Source of the DNA: Nostoc sp. UHCC 0870
GTDB lineage: Bacteria; Cyanobacteriota; Cyanobacteriia; Cyanobacteriales; Nostocaceae
DNA: 64,000 nucleotides
Direction of reading: 5' to 3'
Assembly (NCBI RefSeq): GCF_022063185.1
Contig: NZ_CP091913.1
Span: 6,357,061-6,421,060 of the forward strand
The notes below the pieces were generated by a model. It was not told the DNA's origin. It made no database searches and saw only the letters and a list, made by a program, of their open reading frames with translations. The stretch's first letter is position 1. Each line of letters begins with the position of its first letter. Made by a program: the position numbers and the translations under genes. Below are positions 28,280 through 37,570 of this stretch, piece by piece.

Positions 28280-28771
28280 GAGGCAGGGGAGCAGGGAGCA
28301 GGGAGAAATGGGGAAACTCTTATCCCCTTTGCCCCCTGCCCCAATTCCTATACCTCTTGCAAAAGTCCGAACATGAGATGTGTCATTCTGAATGAAATGT
28401 ATCATCTTTGAGATGTTTCGCTTCGCTCAACATGACACCTTAAGCATTTATCGTAAATTCAAGGGTTTAAGACCCCTACGTCTACACGTAGTATCAGTTG
28501 AGTTGGGGTTTAAATCCCCGACTCCAACTGTCTTTAATTTTGAATTTTGAATTTTGAATTTTGAATTTTGAATTGTTAAGCAAGAGGTCTCCTCTTCTCC
28601 CAATCCCCAAAACCTTAAAAGATGCCAAGTAATTGGGCTTTTGGCTTCTAGGACTGTCACGATCAGCTAAGTCATACCAAAATTCACCCGGCGAAATCCA
28701 GTGTTATAGCTAGGGTAATAAGTTCGTTCGCCTCAAATTTGAGGCGTTCCCAGATTAAGAGGAGGTTTGTT
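28280..28771. other. repeat-rich gap between phosphoketolase and GAPDH
   Basis: It holds a GGGAGCAGGG-type block, related GGGTTTAAGACCCC and GGGGTTTAAATCCCC palindromes (about 28460-28520), and a TTTTGAA tandem repeat at 28534-28574 with about six units. No gene is credible. The GAPDH ribosome binding site, GAGGAGG, is at 28759-28766. Confidence 0.6.
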
Positions 28772-29803
28772 TTGACGAAGTTAAAAGTTGGCATCAACGG
28801 ATTTGGTCGTATTGGGCGGCTTGTGCTTCGCGCTGGCATGAACAACCCCAATATTGAGTTTGTGGGTATTAACGACCTAGTACCACCAGATAACCTAGCT
28901 TACCTCTTAAAGTACGACTCTACTCATGGTAAGTATCAAGGTCAGGTGGAAGCCAAAGAAGACGGCATTTTGATTGATGGACACTTCATTCCTTGTATGT
29001 CAGTCAGAAATCCCGCCGAATTACCTTGGGGTAAACTTGGCACAGATTATGTCGTAGAATCGACCGGACTGTTTACAGACTATGAAGGTGCATCCAAACA
29101 CCTACAAGCTGGTGCAAGGCGCGTAGTTATTTCTGCGCCTACCAAAGAACCAGAAAGAGTTAAGACACTGTTGGTAGGTGTTAACCATCAACTCTTTGAT
29201 CCCAGTAAGGATGTGATTGTTTCCAATGCTAGTTGTACTACCAACTGTCTAGCCCCCATCGCCAAAGTGATTAACGATAACTTTGGTTTAGCAGAAGGGT
29301 TAATGACTACAGTTCACGCCATGACTGCTACCCAACCCACTGTAGACGGCCCCAGTAAAAAAGACTGGCGGGGTGGTCGCGGTGCAGCCCAAAATATTAT
29401 TCCTTCTTCTACAGGTGCAGCTAAAGCAGTGGCACTGGTTTTACCAGAATTGAAGGGTAAGTTAACTGGGATGGCGTTCCGAGTCCCTACCCCTGATGTT
29501 TCTGTAGTGGATTTAACCTTCAAAACTAGTAAATCCACTAGTTACAAAGAAATTTGTGCAGCCATGAAAGCGGCTGCTGAAGGATCACTAGCAGGGGTTT
29601 TGGGCTATACAGACGAAGAAGTAGTATCTACAGATTTTCAAGGCGATCGCCATTCCAGTATTTTCGACGCAGGTGCTGGTATTGAATTAAACTCAAACTT
29701 CTTCAAAGTGGTCGCTTGGTATGACAACGAATGGGGCTACTCTCACCGTGTAGTTGACCTAATGCTGTCAATGGCACAGAAAGAACAACTGGTAACAGTT
29801 TAA
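28772..29803 (+). CDS. gap1: glyceraldehyde-3-phosphate dehydrogenase, NAD-type (Gap1)
   Basis: A 343-residue cytosolic enzyme that oxidises glyceraldehyde 3-phosphate to 1,3-bisphosphoglycerate. GINGFGRIGR binds the nucleotide, SNASCTTNCLAP holds catalytic C155, and the acidic residue in GINDLVPPDN is the position that favours NAD over NADP. This fits the glycolytic Gap1 rather than the photosynthetic Gap2. The start is a TTG at 28772 with GAGGAGG 5 bases upstream, giving MTKLKVGINGFG. A further TTG at 28739 would add 11 residues upstream of that site and is unlikely. It lies between phosphoketolase and pyruvate kinase in a catabolic cluster. Confidence 0.93.
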   Translation: MTKLKVGINGFGRIGRLVLRAGMNNPNIEFVGINDLVPPDNLAYLLKYDSTHGKYQGQVEAKEDGILIDGHFIPCMSVRNPAELPWGKLGTDYVVESTGLFTDYEGASKHLQAGARRVVISAPTKEPERVKTLLVGVNHQLFDPSKDVIVSNASCTTNCLAPIAKVINDNFGLAEGLMTTVHAMTATQPTVDGPSKKDWRGGRGAAQNIIPSSTGAAKAVALVLPELKGKLTGMAFRVPTPDVSVVDLTFKTSKSTSYKEICAAMKAAAEGSLAGVLGYTDEEVVSTDFQGDRHSSIFDAGAGIELNSNFFKVVAWYDNEWGYSHRVVDLMLSMAQKEQLVTV

Positions 29804-29840
29804 GAGAGTGCTGAGTTTTGAGTGCTGAGTGCTGAGTGCT

Positions 29841-29875
29841 GTTAGCGGTAGCGCGGCGTTTAGCCGGTGCTGAGT
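29841..29875 (+). repeat. small dispersed repeat, intergenic copy
   Basis: This 35-bp block is identical to the one inside cimA (2656-2690) and is preceded by several GTGCTGAGT units (29807-29840). Confidence 0.85.
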
Positions 29876-29930
29876 CAGGGTAAACTCACTCATTGTTACT
29901 TGTTTTACTCCTGATGAGGGTGCTAAAGCA

Positions 29931-30014
29931 TTACTCATTACTCATTACTCATTACTCATTACTCATTACTCATTACTCATTACTCATTACTCATTACTCA
30001 TTACTCATTACTCA
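29931..30014 (+). repeat. TTACTCA tandem repeat, 12 perfect units
   Basis: Twelve copies of the 7-base unit end 28 bases before the pyruvate kinase ATG. The stretch is open in the frame of that gene and would read as a 7-residue repeat, but it lies before the conserved start. Confidence 0.95.
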
Positions 30015-30042
30015 TTCCCTAACTCCTCACACCATCACCCCT

Positions 30043-31473
30043 ATGCGTCGAACAAAAATTATCTGTACTGTAGGGCCTGCTACCTCTGCACCAGACAGAC
30101 TGCAAGCGTTGGTAGAAGCCGGGATGAATGTGGCGCGGCTGAATTTTTCCCACGGGGCTTATGAATTCCATGCCCAAACTGCTCAGTATATTAGACAAAT
30201 CAGTGCTGATGAACAAAGGCCTGTAGCTTTGTTGCAAGATTTGTGTGGGCCGAAAATTCGTTTGGGAACTCTACCGCCAGAAGGGTTGACGGTAGAAGCT
30301 GGTGATGAAGTTACCTTTGTCTTAAAAGAGAAGGGTGACAACATTCACGAATTACCCTTACCATTGCCAACGTTGTTTGCAATGGTACGACCGGGAGAAC
30401 CGATTTTAATTAATGATGGTCGAGTGAAGATGATTGTATGCGATCGCGATGCCGATCGTATTCATGCTCTAGTCAAAACTGGCGGGGTAATTTCCACTCG
30501 CAAAGGTGTAAACCTCCCTCTGACTCGCTTACCTGTCAGTTCTATCACCGAAAAAGACTTACATGATTTGCGCTTTGGGATGGAATTGGGGGTTGATTGG
30601 GTGGCGGTTTCCTTTGTCCAGTCACCCTACGACTTAGAACCAGCCCAGCGCATGATTGAAGCGGCGGGTTTGTCAATTCGGGTAATCGCTAAAATCGAGC
30701 GTCCAGAGGCGGTTGAGCATATTGACTCCATTATCGCCGCCGCCGATGGGATTATGATCGCCCGTGGTGATTTGGGGGTAGAAATGCCCATTCACAAAGT
30801 CCCCATGATTCAAAAAGACATTATTCGCCGTTGCAATCAAGCGGGTAAGCCAGTCATTACCGCCACCCAAATGTTAGAGTCGATGATTGGCGCACCCGAT
30901 CCCACCCGTGCGGAAGCTACTGATGTGGCTAACTCTATCCTTGATGGTACAGATGCCGTCATGCTTTCTGGGGAAACGGCTGTGGGAGAGTATCCTGTGG
31001 CGGCTGTGCAGATGATGCACGATATTGCTATTGAAACGGAAAAGTCTTTGCAAGAGGGTAGTAGACATTGCTGGACAAATGATGCAGGTAGTCTCAGCGT
31101 CACTGAATCCGTAGCTGAAGCCGTCTGTCGTATCGCCTATGAAACTGGCGCACGGGCTATTTTGTGTAACACTTCATCAGGAAGTACAGCCAAACTCGTG
31201 TCTAAATACCGCCCTCAGACACCGATTTTTGCTTTAACCCCCGATGAAACCGCCTATCACCAGATGGCATTATCTTGGGGTGTCGAACCCTTGCTGATCC
31301 CACCTGTTTACAATGCTGAAGAAATGTTTACGAATTTGGTTAGCACCATTCTCAGAACAGGTCTAGTACATGAAGGGGATAAGGTAGTTATTACCTCTGG
31401 AGTCCCAATTGGTAAATCAGGAACAACTAGTTTAATTAAAGTGCATTCTATTGGACAGCCCATCACAGCCTAG
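30043..31473 (+). CDS. pyk: pyruvate kinase
   Basis: A 476-residue glycolytic enzyme making pyruvate and ATP from phosphoenolpyruvate and ADP. The N-terminus MRRTKIICTVGPA, the substrate-binding LNFSHG, the catalytic IAKIERPEAV lysine and ARGDLGVE, and the MLSGETAVG segment are all standard. The ATG at 30043 begins the conserved sequence. An in-frame upstream ATG at 29893 would make a repeat-encoded N-terminal extension and is rejected. It follows gap1, with the TTACTCA repeat in the gap between them, and precedes transaldolase. Confidence 0.96.
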   Translation: MRRTKIICTVGPATSAPDRLQALVEAGMNVARLNFSHGAYEFHAQTAQYIRQISADEQRPVALLQDLCGPKIRLGTLPPEGLTVEAGDEVTFVLKEKGDNIHELPLPLPTLFAMVRPGEPILINDGRVKMIVCDRDADRIHALVKTGGVISTRKGVNLPLTRLPVSSITEKDLHDLRFGMELGVDWVAVSFVQSPYDLEPAQRMIEAAGLSIRVIAKIERPEAVEHIDSIIAAADGIMIARGDLGVEMPIHKVPMIQKDIIRRCNQAGKPVITATQMLESMIGAPDPTRAEATDVANSILDGTDAVMLSGETAVGEYPVAAVQMMHDIAIETEKSLQEGSRHCWTNDAGSLSVTESVAEAVCRIAYETGARAILCNTSSGSTAKLVSKYRPQTPIFALTPDETAYHQMALSWGVEPLLIPPVYNAEEMFTNLVSTILRTGLVHEGDKVVITSGVPIGKSGTTSLIKVHSIGQPITA

Positions 31474-31615
31474 CACCCCTAAAATAAAGCTGAGACTTCA
31501 GCCAATCGGCAATAGTTAAGAAAAATTGCCAAAATCAGAATTGTAAGGAATAAGAACGGGTGCGAAGAAGAGGGGAATTGTAAATCCTACATAAACAACA
31601 ATCATGGAGTATTTT

Positions 31616-32617
31616 ATGTCTAAAAATTTACTAGAACAATTGCGTGTAATGACCGTTGTGGTGGCAGACACAGGTGATATCCAAGCCATTGGCAAGTTTA
31701 CACCCCAAGATGCCACCACCAATCCCTCACTGATTACGGCGGCAGCCAAGATGCCTGAATATCAGGATATTGTTGACCAAACCTTACTCCAAGCCAAAAA
31801 AGATGCCGGCGCAGGTGCTAGCCAAAGTCAAATCGTAACTTTGGCTTTTGACCGTCTAGCGGTTTCCTTTGGTCTGAAGATTCTGCAAATTATCCCCGGT
31901 CGCGTGTCTACAGAAGTAGATGCCCGTTTATCCTACGATACCGAAGCTACCGTTACTAAAGCACGGGAATTAATTGCTCAGTATAAAGCGGCTGGTATCA
32001 CACCAGAGCGGGTTTTAATTAAAATTGCTGCCACCTGGGAAGGGATCAAAGCGGCGGAAATTCTAGAAAAAGAAGGGATTCACTGTAACTTAACTCTACT
32101 CTTTGGTTTGCATCAGGCGATCGCTTGCGCTGAAGGTGGCATCACTTTGATTTCTCCCTTCGTCGGTCGTATTCTCGACTGGTACAAAAAAGAAACCGGC
32201 AAAGATAGCTACCCCTCTGCGGAAGACCCTGGTGTATTGTCAGTCACTACAATCTACAACTACTACAAAAAATTTGGTTATAAAACTGAAGTTATGGGCG
32301 CAAGCTTCCGTAACATCGGCGAAATCACGGAATTAGCAGGTTGTGATTTATTGACCATTTCTCCAGCTTTGTTGGGTGAATTACAAGCCACCATCGGCGA
32401 CCTACCCCGCAAACTTGACCCCGCTAAAGCTGCTACTTCCGGTGTAGAGAAGATTGCGATGGACAAGGCTACCTTCGACAAGATGCACGCTACTGACCGC
32501 ATGGCTAACGACAAACTTGATGAAGGGATCAAAGGCTTTACAAAAGCACTAGAAGATTTAGAAAAACTCTTAGCAGAACGACTAACTCATCTAGAAGGAG
32601 TAGTAGCCAGCCACTAA
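31616..32617 (+). CDS. tal: transaldolase
   Basis: A 333-residue enzyme of the non-oxidative pentose phosphate pathway that transfers a dihydroxyacetone unit between sugar phosphates. TTNPSL near the N-terminus and the Schiff-base lysine in RVLIKIAATWEGI are clear, as is ISPFVGRILDW. The ATG at 31616 has GGAG 6 bases upstream; the ATG at 31604 overlaps that site. Transaldolase next to Gap1, pyruvate kinase and phosphoketolase matches a cluster known in Anabaena and suggests use in dark or heterocyst sugar catabolism. Confidence 0.95.
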   Translation: MSKNLLEQLRVMTVVVADTGDIQAIGKFTPQDATTNPSLITAAAKMPEYQDIVDQTLLQAKKDAGAGASQSQIVTLAFDRLAVSFGLKILQIIPGRVSTEVDARLSYDTEATVTKARELIAQYKAAGITPERVLIKIAATWEGIKAAEILEKEGIHCNLTLLFGLHQAIACAEGGITLISPFVGRILDWYKKETGKDSYPSAEDPGVLSVTTIYNYYKKFGYKTEVMGASFRNIGEITELAGCDLLTISPALLGELQATIGDLPRKLDPAKAATSGVEKIAMDKATFDKMHATDRMANDKLDEGIKGFTKALEDLEKLLAERLTHLEGVVASH

Positions 32618-32987
32618 ATCAATTCGCAATTCGCAATGGGCTAACGCCCCGCTCCGCTAACGCAATTCGCAATGGTCTAATGCTCCGCTCTAAGCGCAGC
32701 TATGCCGCAGGCTTTACGCTTTTTCCGTGTTGTAACGGCGTTTGACTAGTTAGTGGCTTAGTAGTTAGTAAGACAAACAGCCACTGACTACTAAATGGCG
32801 GATCAAAAGTAATTCAACTATGAAGAAACAACTTATACCCTAGTTATTTTCAACCTTTCTCGACAGGGTATCTGCACTTGTCCGATATTCAGGGTAAGTG
32901 GGGACAGCCAGTTCACAGCGTCCCCAATTTATGCGATTGATAGTTTTCACATTATCTGAACGGAATTGATTTCAGCATTAGGCATTA
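32618..32987. other. intergenic repeats after transaldolase
   Basis: It carries ATTCGCAATGG and GCTAACGCCCCGCTCCGC repeat units (32620-32720), typical of Nostoc intergenic DNA. The rest has no credible gene. Confidence 0.5.
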
Positions 32988-33341
32988 CTAATACCGCCGC
33001 CAATGGTATATGTATCGACCATGACGATCGCGAACTCGCTGCCATCTTCCATGACGATAATAATTTCCATGACGATTGCGTCGGCGATAATAATGCCGTC
33101 TATGCCGCGATCGCCGATAATAATGCCGTCTTCTTTGTCGGTGAGCCAGCAAAAGTTCTCCGCTTTCTCCTCCCCCAACTACATTTGTTTCTAACTCCAC
33201 ACCCGGCTCAATCAGTTGAGTATTAAGACCTTTTTCCACCCAGTCACCAGTCCTTATATCCTTAGCTTCAGCTATAGCAGGCGGATAGATGAAGGCTAAT
33301 AACAGGAATACGATTGAGGATAGCTTCTTGAAACGGTTCAC
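32988..33341 (-). CDS. small secreted basic protein rich in Arg, His and Tyr
   Basis: A 117-residue protein. A signal peptide (LSSIVFLLLAFIYPPAIAEA) is followed by about 45 ordinary residues and a C-terminal tail dominated by R, H and Y (HYYRRSRHRRHYYRRR). The start is GTG at 33341 with GGGAG about 10 bases upstream. Other frames over this DNA read as low-complexity sequence and lack these features. It could bind polyanions, metals or cell-wall polymers outside the membrane. It faces the acetate kinase gene, which runs the other way. Confidence 0.6.
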   Translation of the reverse strand: MNRFKKLSSIVFLLLAFIYPPAIAEAKDIRTGDWVEKGLNTQLIEPGVELETNVVGGGESGELLLAHRQRRRHYYRRSRHRRHYYRRRNRHGNYYRHGRWQRVRDRHGRYIYHWRRY

Positions 33342-33441
33342 GTCTTGGCTTCTCCCTGATTATCGGTAATAAGATTAATAAATACAGGAAATTTAGAAAC
33401 TATATAGTTCACACTTCACTAACCTAAAATCTACAAAAGTA

Positions 33442-34659
33442 ATGAAAGTACTAGTTTTGAATGCAGGCTCTAGCAGCCAAAAAAGTTGCCTGTATGAAAT
33501 CCCTGATCATGCTATCCCCAATGAAGCACCCCAACCTCTATGGGAAGGGAAAGTTAACTGGACTCAAGACCGGGGTGTGGCAGAAATTGAAGTGAAAACT
33601 GCCACGGGTGAAAAGTTACATGAGTCTATCTATGGTGATTCTCGACAGGCACACGTTGCCTATATGCTGTATACCCTCAGTCGCGGTTCTACCAAGGTGA
33701 TTGGTGAATTATCAGAAATCAATGTGGTGGGGCATCGGGTAGTACATGGTGGGCAAAGTTACCGCCACAGTGTGATAATTACAGAAGAAGTAAAACAGGC
33801 GATCGCGAGTTTATCAAACCTTGCCCCAGCCCATAACCCAGCCGCATTAGAAGGCATAGAAGCCATAAAAAAAAGCTTAAGCAATGTTCCCCAAGTAGCA
33901 GTATTTGATACTGGATTTCATGCCACCCTACCCGATTCCGCCGCCATCTATCCTGGCCCCTATGAGTGGGTAGAACAAGGTATCCGCCGCTATGGGTTTC
34001 ATGGTATCAGTCACCAATACTGTTCTCATCGTGCAGCGCAAATCCTCGGTCGAGACTTAGCATCTCTGCGAATCATTAGCTGTCATCTTGGTAATGGGTC
34101 TTCTTTAGCCGCCATAGAAAATGGTCGCAGTATTGATACTACAATGGGTTTCACACCTTTAGATGGGTTGATGATGGGTAGCCGTTGCGGTTCATTAGAT
34201 CCGGGGATTATCGTTCACCTCATGCGACAACATGATTACTCTGCCGAAAGACTAGATTATGTATTAAATAAAGCTTCAGGATTACGAGGAATTTCTGGTG
34301 TATCCAGCGATTTACGCGAAGTGATGGAAGCCATTACTCAAGGTAACTACCGCGCTCAACTCGCTTGGGATATCTTTGTGCATCGCTTAAAAGCTAATAT
34401 TGGTTCAATGCTGGCGAGTCTTGGAGGTTTAGACGTATTGATATTCACCGCCGGTATTGGTGAGAAATCCGCCGGAATTCGTCAAGCTGCGGCTGAAGCC
34501 TTCGGGTTTTTAGGGTTAAAAATCGACCCCCAGAAAAATCAAAGCAACCCCGTAGATGAAGATATATCTACCCCTGATTCTACAGTACGGGTATTAGTAA
34601 TTCATACTCAAGAAGATTGGGCGATCGCTCAAGAATGTTGGGGTTTAATTAATTCGTAA
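33442..34659 (+). CDS. ackA: acetate kinase
   Basis: A 405-residue cytosolic enzyme that makes ATP and acetate from acetyl phosphate and ADP. The phosphate-binding start MKVLVLNAGSSSQKS, the VFDTGFHATLP segment, GNGSSLAAIENGRSIDT and FTAGIGEKSAGIR are family signatures. It lies at the end of the catabolic cluster and completes a phosphoketolase to acetate route. No pta (phosphotransacetylase) gene is in the window. Confidence 0.96.
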   Translation: MKVLVLNAGSSSQKSCLYEIPDHAIPNEAPQPLWEGKVNWTQDRGVAEIEVKTATGEKLHESIYGDSRQAHVAYMLYTLSRGSTKVIGELSEINVVGHRVVHGGQSYRHSVIITEEVKQAIASLSNLAPAHNPAALEGIEAIKKSLSNVPQVAVFDTGFHATLPDSAAIYPGPYEWVEQGIRRYGFHGISHQYCSHRAAQILGRDLASLRIISCHLGNGSSLAAIENGRSIDTTMGFTPLDGLMMGSRCGSLDPGIIVHLMRQHDYSAERLDYVLNKASGLRGISGVSSDLREVMEAITQGNYRAQLAWDIFVHRLKANIGSMLASLGGLDVLIFTAGIGEKSAGIRQAAAEAFGFLGLKIDPQKNQSNPVDEDISTPDSTVRVLVIHTQEDWAIAQECWGLINS

Positions 34660-34677
34660 TGCCTAATTATGTCATTA

Positions 34678-34746
34678 AACCCCACCCCCGACCCCTCCCC
34701 GTTCACGGGGAGGGGAGACGAAGCGTAGCTTTGGCGGGGTGGGGTT
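34678..34746 (+). repeat. 69-bp GC-rich hairpin repeat, copy 1
   Basis: The AACCCCACCCC and GGGGTGGGGTT arms flank an inner CCCCTCCCCGTTCACGGGGA hairpin. A nearly identical 69-bp copy lies at 53676-53744. Both sit just after a gene end and could serve as transcription terminators. Confidence 0.85.
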
Positions 34747-34748
34747 AT

Positions 34749-35714
34749 TCACAACACGCGCCGCAAAATTAGTTGAAAAATTTGCGGCCAAATTAAACTT
34801 AAACTTTGCCGAATCAGTACAGGCACAAAAGCTGATATAATTGGGAAAAATATAATATCAATTGCTTGGATTTCTTGAGTTAAAAATATAGCGATCGCAG
34901 GAATTATACAACTTATTCCCCACGCCAACCAATTGAGATATTTATAATTAATAGCAACAACTTTTTGTAGTTGTTTAAAAAGTATATACCTGCTAGTGGC
35001 AACGAATAAAGCTAATCCTAACCAAATCAAAATTAACCAAATTATCCCACTACTAGAATTAAATATATTGAGCGCATTTATTTTACTAACTAAAAATCCA
35101 GACGGAAATAGGGAAGCAAATTCCCAAACTAACATATTTAAATTATTTCTTAAGGAACTTAGTAACTGATCTACCAACCAATAATGAGCAGAAATAATTG
35201 TTATTAAATTAGCATTATTTTGTAGAAAGTCCTTTTTAACCTTCTGAATCACATCACCATAGAATAAGACAATACTTTGTAAAAGACAGTCTTTTTCTTG
35301 ATAATCCTCAGTAGTTAATTCTTGTTGGCTATAGTAAGAATTAAAAGTACATCCAATCTGTAAACTTGTTTGATTTTGTAAATACTTACTCCTAAATATT
35401 CTCAAAATATTCATGAGAAAAATCAGGTAAGAGCTAGTGCTTTTATTTTTACCTTTTTTTACTCTCCTATGTGGAACAAAATTATGCTGAAAGCAAGTAC
35501 AGTACCAAAGATGAATGAGCAACCTAGGCGGAATATTTAAAGAAAGTCCTGTTTTTTGAGATTGCTGAATTTGCTCTACAATCTTCTGGTTCAGGTAGAA
35601 ACTACATTGAGACTGTTCAACCTTAATTTCAACACTATTACCTTCAGAAATGGGCAATAAAAAAACAAGAGTAACATCAGCAAGACTCTTTACGTGTGTC
35701 TTATCGTTGACCAT
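34749..35714 (-). CDS. unrecognised membrane protein, third gene of a module
   Basis: A 321-residue protein. The N-terminal ~200 residues look soluble (SLADVTLVFLLPISEGNSV; a basic stretch HRRVKKGKNKS). The C-terminal third has about three hydrophobic segments (IIWLILIWLGLALFVAT; LAWGISCIIPAIAIFL; IDIIFFPIISAFVPVLI). The ATG at 35714 overlaps the end of the upstream gene by 14 bases and lacks a good ribosome binding site, so translation is probably coupled. No family is recognised. Confidence 0.6.
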   Translation of the reverse strand: MVNDKTHVKSLADVTLVFLLPISEGNSVEIKVEQSQCSFYLNQKIVEQIQQSQKTGLSLNIPPRLLIHLWYCTCFQHNFVPHRRVKKGKNKSTSSYLIFLMNILRIFRSKYLQNQTSLQIGCTFNSYYSQQELTTEDYQEKDCLLQSIVLFYGDVIQKVKKDFLQNNANLITIISAHYWLVDQLLSSLRNNLNMLVWEFASLFPSGFLVSKINALNIFNSSSGIIWLILIWLGLALFVATSRYILFKQLQKVVAINYKYLNWLAWGISCIIPAIAIFLTQEIQAIDIIFFPIISAFVPVLIRQSLSLIWPQIFQLILRRVL

Positions 35715-36609
35715 TGGTAGATATATTTGCCAAACTTTTTACCAAATTAATCATGAAATCTAATATTCCCCGCCACTGTTTTTCGCCAGCTACTACTCCT
35801 TGATTATGAATTTGCAGAATCAAATTTTTTGAATCTTCTGATAAATCGAATAGGTCTTTGTGGTATCTGGTGATAATATCACCATCTAACTGCATAACAG
35901 TTTGGGCATAAATTGTATCAATTTCGGTACTAGTAACATCACCGCCATCTAAAGCCGCTTTCAGTTCAATAATTTTACGCAGTGTCCGCACAAACTTTTC
36001 ATTATTTAAAAGTGCTTGAATTTCGTCACAATTGCTTTGCCATTCTTCTTCCCAGTTCCTCTGCTTTTCCTGATTGATATCATCTATTACTGGAGTAGGT
36101 GCAGGTAATATTGGTCTAGCTAATTCTACATATCTGGGATCAGATTCAACTATTTTTCCTCGCTTAAGTTCCTTTAAAAGATGTAGTCGCTGATGATATT
36201 GTTGGACTTTTTCATGTTGCAAATCATTCATTGTATGATTTACATCTTCAATAAGAAGATAGAAGTATTCTCTTTCTAATTCTGAAAATAAACTTTTATA
36301 ACGATCTTGTAATTCTTCAGGAATTCCCATAACATCAAAGTAATCTTTATCATGTATGGAATATATTTCTTGGTATGCTTCCCAAGCACTAAATTTAGTA
36401 CCACTAATACTATTAACAATCATTGTATTGACTTCTAATGCTGTAATATCTTCAACTAATACCTGCACCGAAGATACAAATTTATTTAATAAATTTCTAG
36501 ACTTAGATTGAATTCCCTCTCTGCCTTGAGTAGTCTTTGATAAGTTAATTTTATTTTCATTTTGACTTCCAAGACTATCTCTAGCTTGAGCTTGAGTCCT
36601 ATTAACCAC
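35701..36609 (-). CDS. unrecognised helical protein, second gene of a module
   Basis: A 302-residue soluble-looking protein with a charged, mostly helical sequence (SELEREYFYLLIEDVNHTMN; LHLLKELKRGKIVES). The N-terminal ~30 residues are polar and probably disordered. The start is GTG at 36609 with AGAGG about 9 bases upstream. Its 3' end overlaps the next gene. No catalytic motif or known domain is visible. Confidence 0.6.
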   Translation of the reverse strand: MVNRTQAQARDSLGSQNENKINLSKTTQGREGIQSKSRNLLNKFVSSVQVLVEDITALEVNTMIVNSISGTKFSAWEAYQEIYSIHDKDYFDVMGIPEELQDRYKSLFSELEREYFYLLIEDVNHTMNDLQHEKVQQYHQRLHLLKELKRGKIVESDPRYVELARPILPAPTPVIDDINQEKQRNWEEEWQSNCDEIQALLNNEKFVRTLRKIIELKAALDGGDVTSTEIDTIYAQTVMQLDGDIITRYHKDLFDLSEDSKNLILQIHNQGVVAGEKQWRGILDFMINLVKSLANISTNGQR

Positions 36610-36759
36610 GATGACAACCTCTTTAATTTTGGCAAAATATTGTAATAATTTGGTGTCTTTACAATCACAAGCAAATTAACCTACAAGTGCAGATAATCTA
36701 CTGTAGGCATTTGGCTATATAATTCACTAATTAAACAACCCAAAAATTGTATTGATTAG

Positions 36760-37215
36760 TTATATTGTCCTGCGAGAATTTGCCATTTCCATCAAAATTT
36801 TATAGACTTTATGCACACTTTCTATATTCTTTTGCATGATTTCGCGGCTATCCTTGACTTGATCTAAATGAAAGCTGAGGAGTTCTGCATAAGGGCCACT
36901 ACAAAGAAATGGACTACCAATCTCATTTTCGATATCGCCATCCATTATATTAATCTTGGTATAAATTCTGTTGCCTGGTTGAGCAGATTCTGTACTAGGT
37001 TGTAATTCTTCATTTAACTGAGTAGATGGTTCTACAACCCAAGTAGTAATTTTTAACTCCACAACTTCAGCTATTGCTGCCTTCATCGCATCAATAATGT
37101 TGTTACTCCCTAGGTTACTAGAGTTTAGCTGCTTGATGATTGATTGAAAATTGCCACTTTCAGCCTTGATGAGTTGACCGTTTGTACCTGACGCTTCTTT
37201 TACAGTAATTTCCAT
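36760..37215 (-). CDS. unrecognised 151-residue protein, first gene of a module
   Basis: The N-terminus looks beta-rich (MEITVKEASGTNGQLIKAES), a polar linker follows, and the C-terminal 60 residues are probably helical (LLSFHLDQVKDSREIMQ). It has no signal peptide or membrane segment. A 150-bp gap separates it from the second gene, so all three may form one transcription unit. The family is unknown. Confidence 0.55.
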   Translation of the reverse strand: MEITVKEASGTNGQLIKAESGNFQSIIKQLNSSNLGSNNIIDAMKAAIAEVVELKITTWVVEPSTQLNEELQPSTESAQPGNRIYTKINIMDGDIENEIGSPFLCSGPYAELLSFHLDQVKDSREIMQKNIESVHKVYKILMEMANSRRTI

Positions 37216-37570
37216 GAGCTAATTAAAGATCAAAGGTTTCAATGTAGACGAGTACAATTCTAATGGATGTGGGAAATTTGACAAGCTTTACTTAATAAAA
37301 TTAAGTAAAGATGACAAGGAATAGCCGTGTATAATCTAAAATAAAACAGTATCAGAAGTATAAAAAGTAATTATCAAGCGTGGATTTACGTTAACTATCG
37401 AAAAGACTTAGGGAACACCAAAAAATAAATTATCCGCAATTGATGGTTGGGTAGGGTGCGTCAGTATGAATAATTTCTGAGTATAGTTAGGTTCTATCGC
37501 ACTGACGCACCCTACAGTTTAGATATTTTTTATCTGGAAGTACCTTATTACGGGAATAATACTATACACA
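37216..37570. other. divergent upstream region with a palindromic element
   Basis: This region lies between the leftward module and the rightward 272-residue gene. It contains the palindromic element at 37451-37515. Promoters for both directions should lie here, but none is clear. Confidence 0.4.
37451..37515 (+). repeat. 65-bp palindromic element, intact copy
   Basis: GTAGGGTGCGTCAGT (37451-37465) is perfectly inverted at 37501-37515. Flanking sequence similarity extends to AATAAATTATCC on the left and GATATTTTT on the right when compared with the split copy at 44439/46380-46393. Confidence 0.88.

Noticed and set aside
29893..30042. N-terminal extension of pyruvate kinase made of 7-residue repeats
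   Set aside because: It is encoded by TTACTCA tandem DNA and lies before the conserved MRRTKIICTVGPA start.
32966..33226. Plus-strand frames opposite the RHY-rich gene
   Set aside because: They consist of D/N/I-rich low-complexity sequence that is a shadow of the signal-peptide-bearing minus-strand gene.
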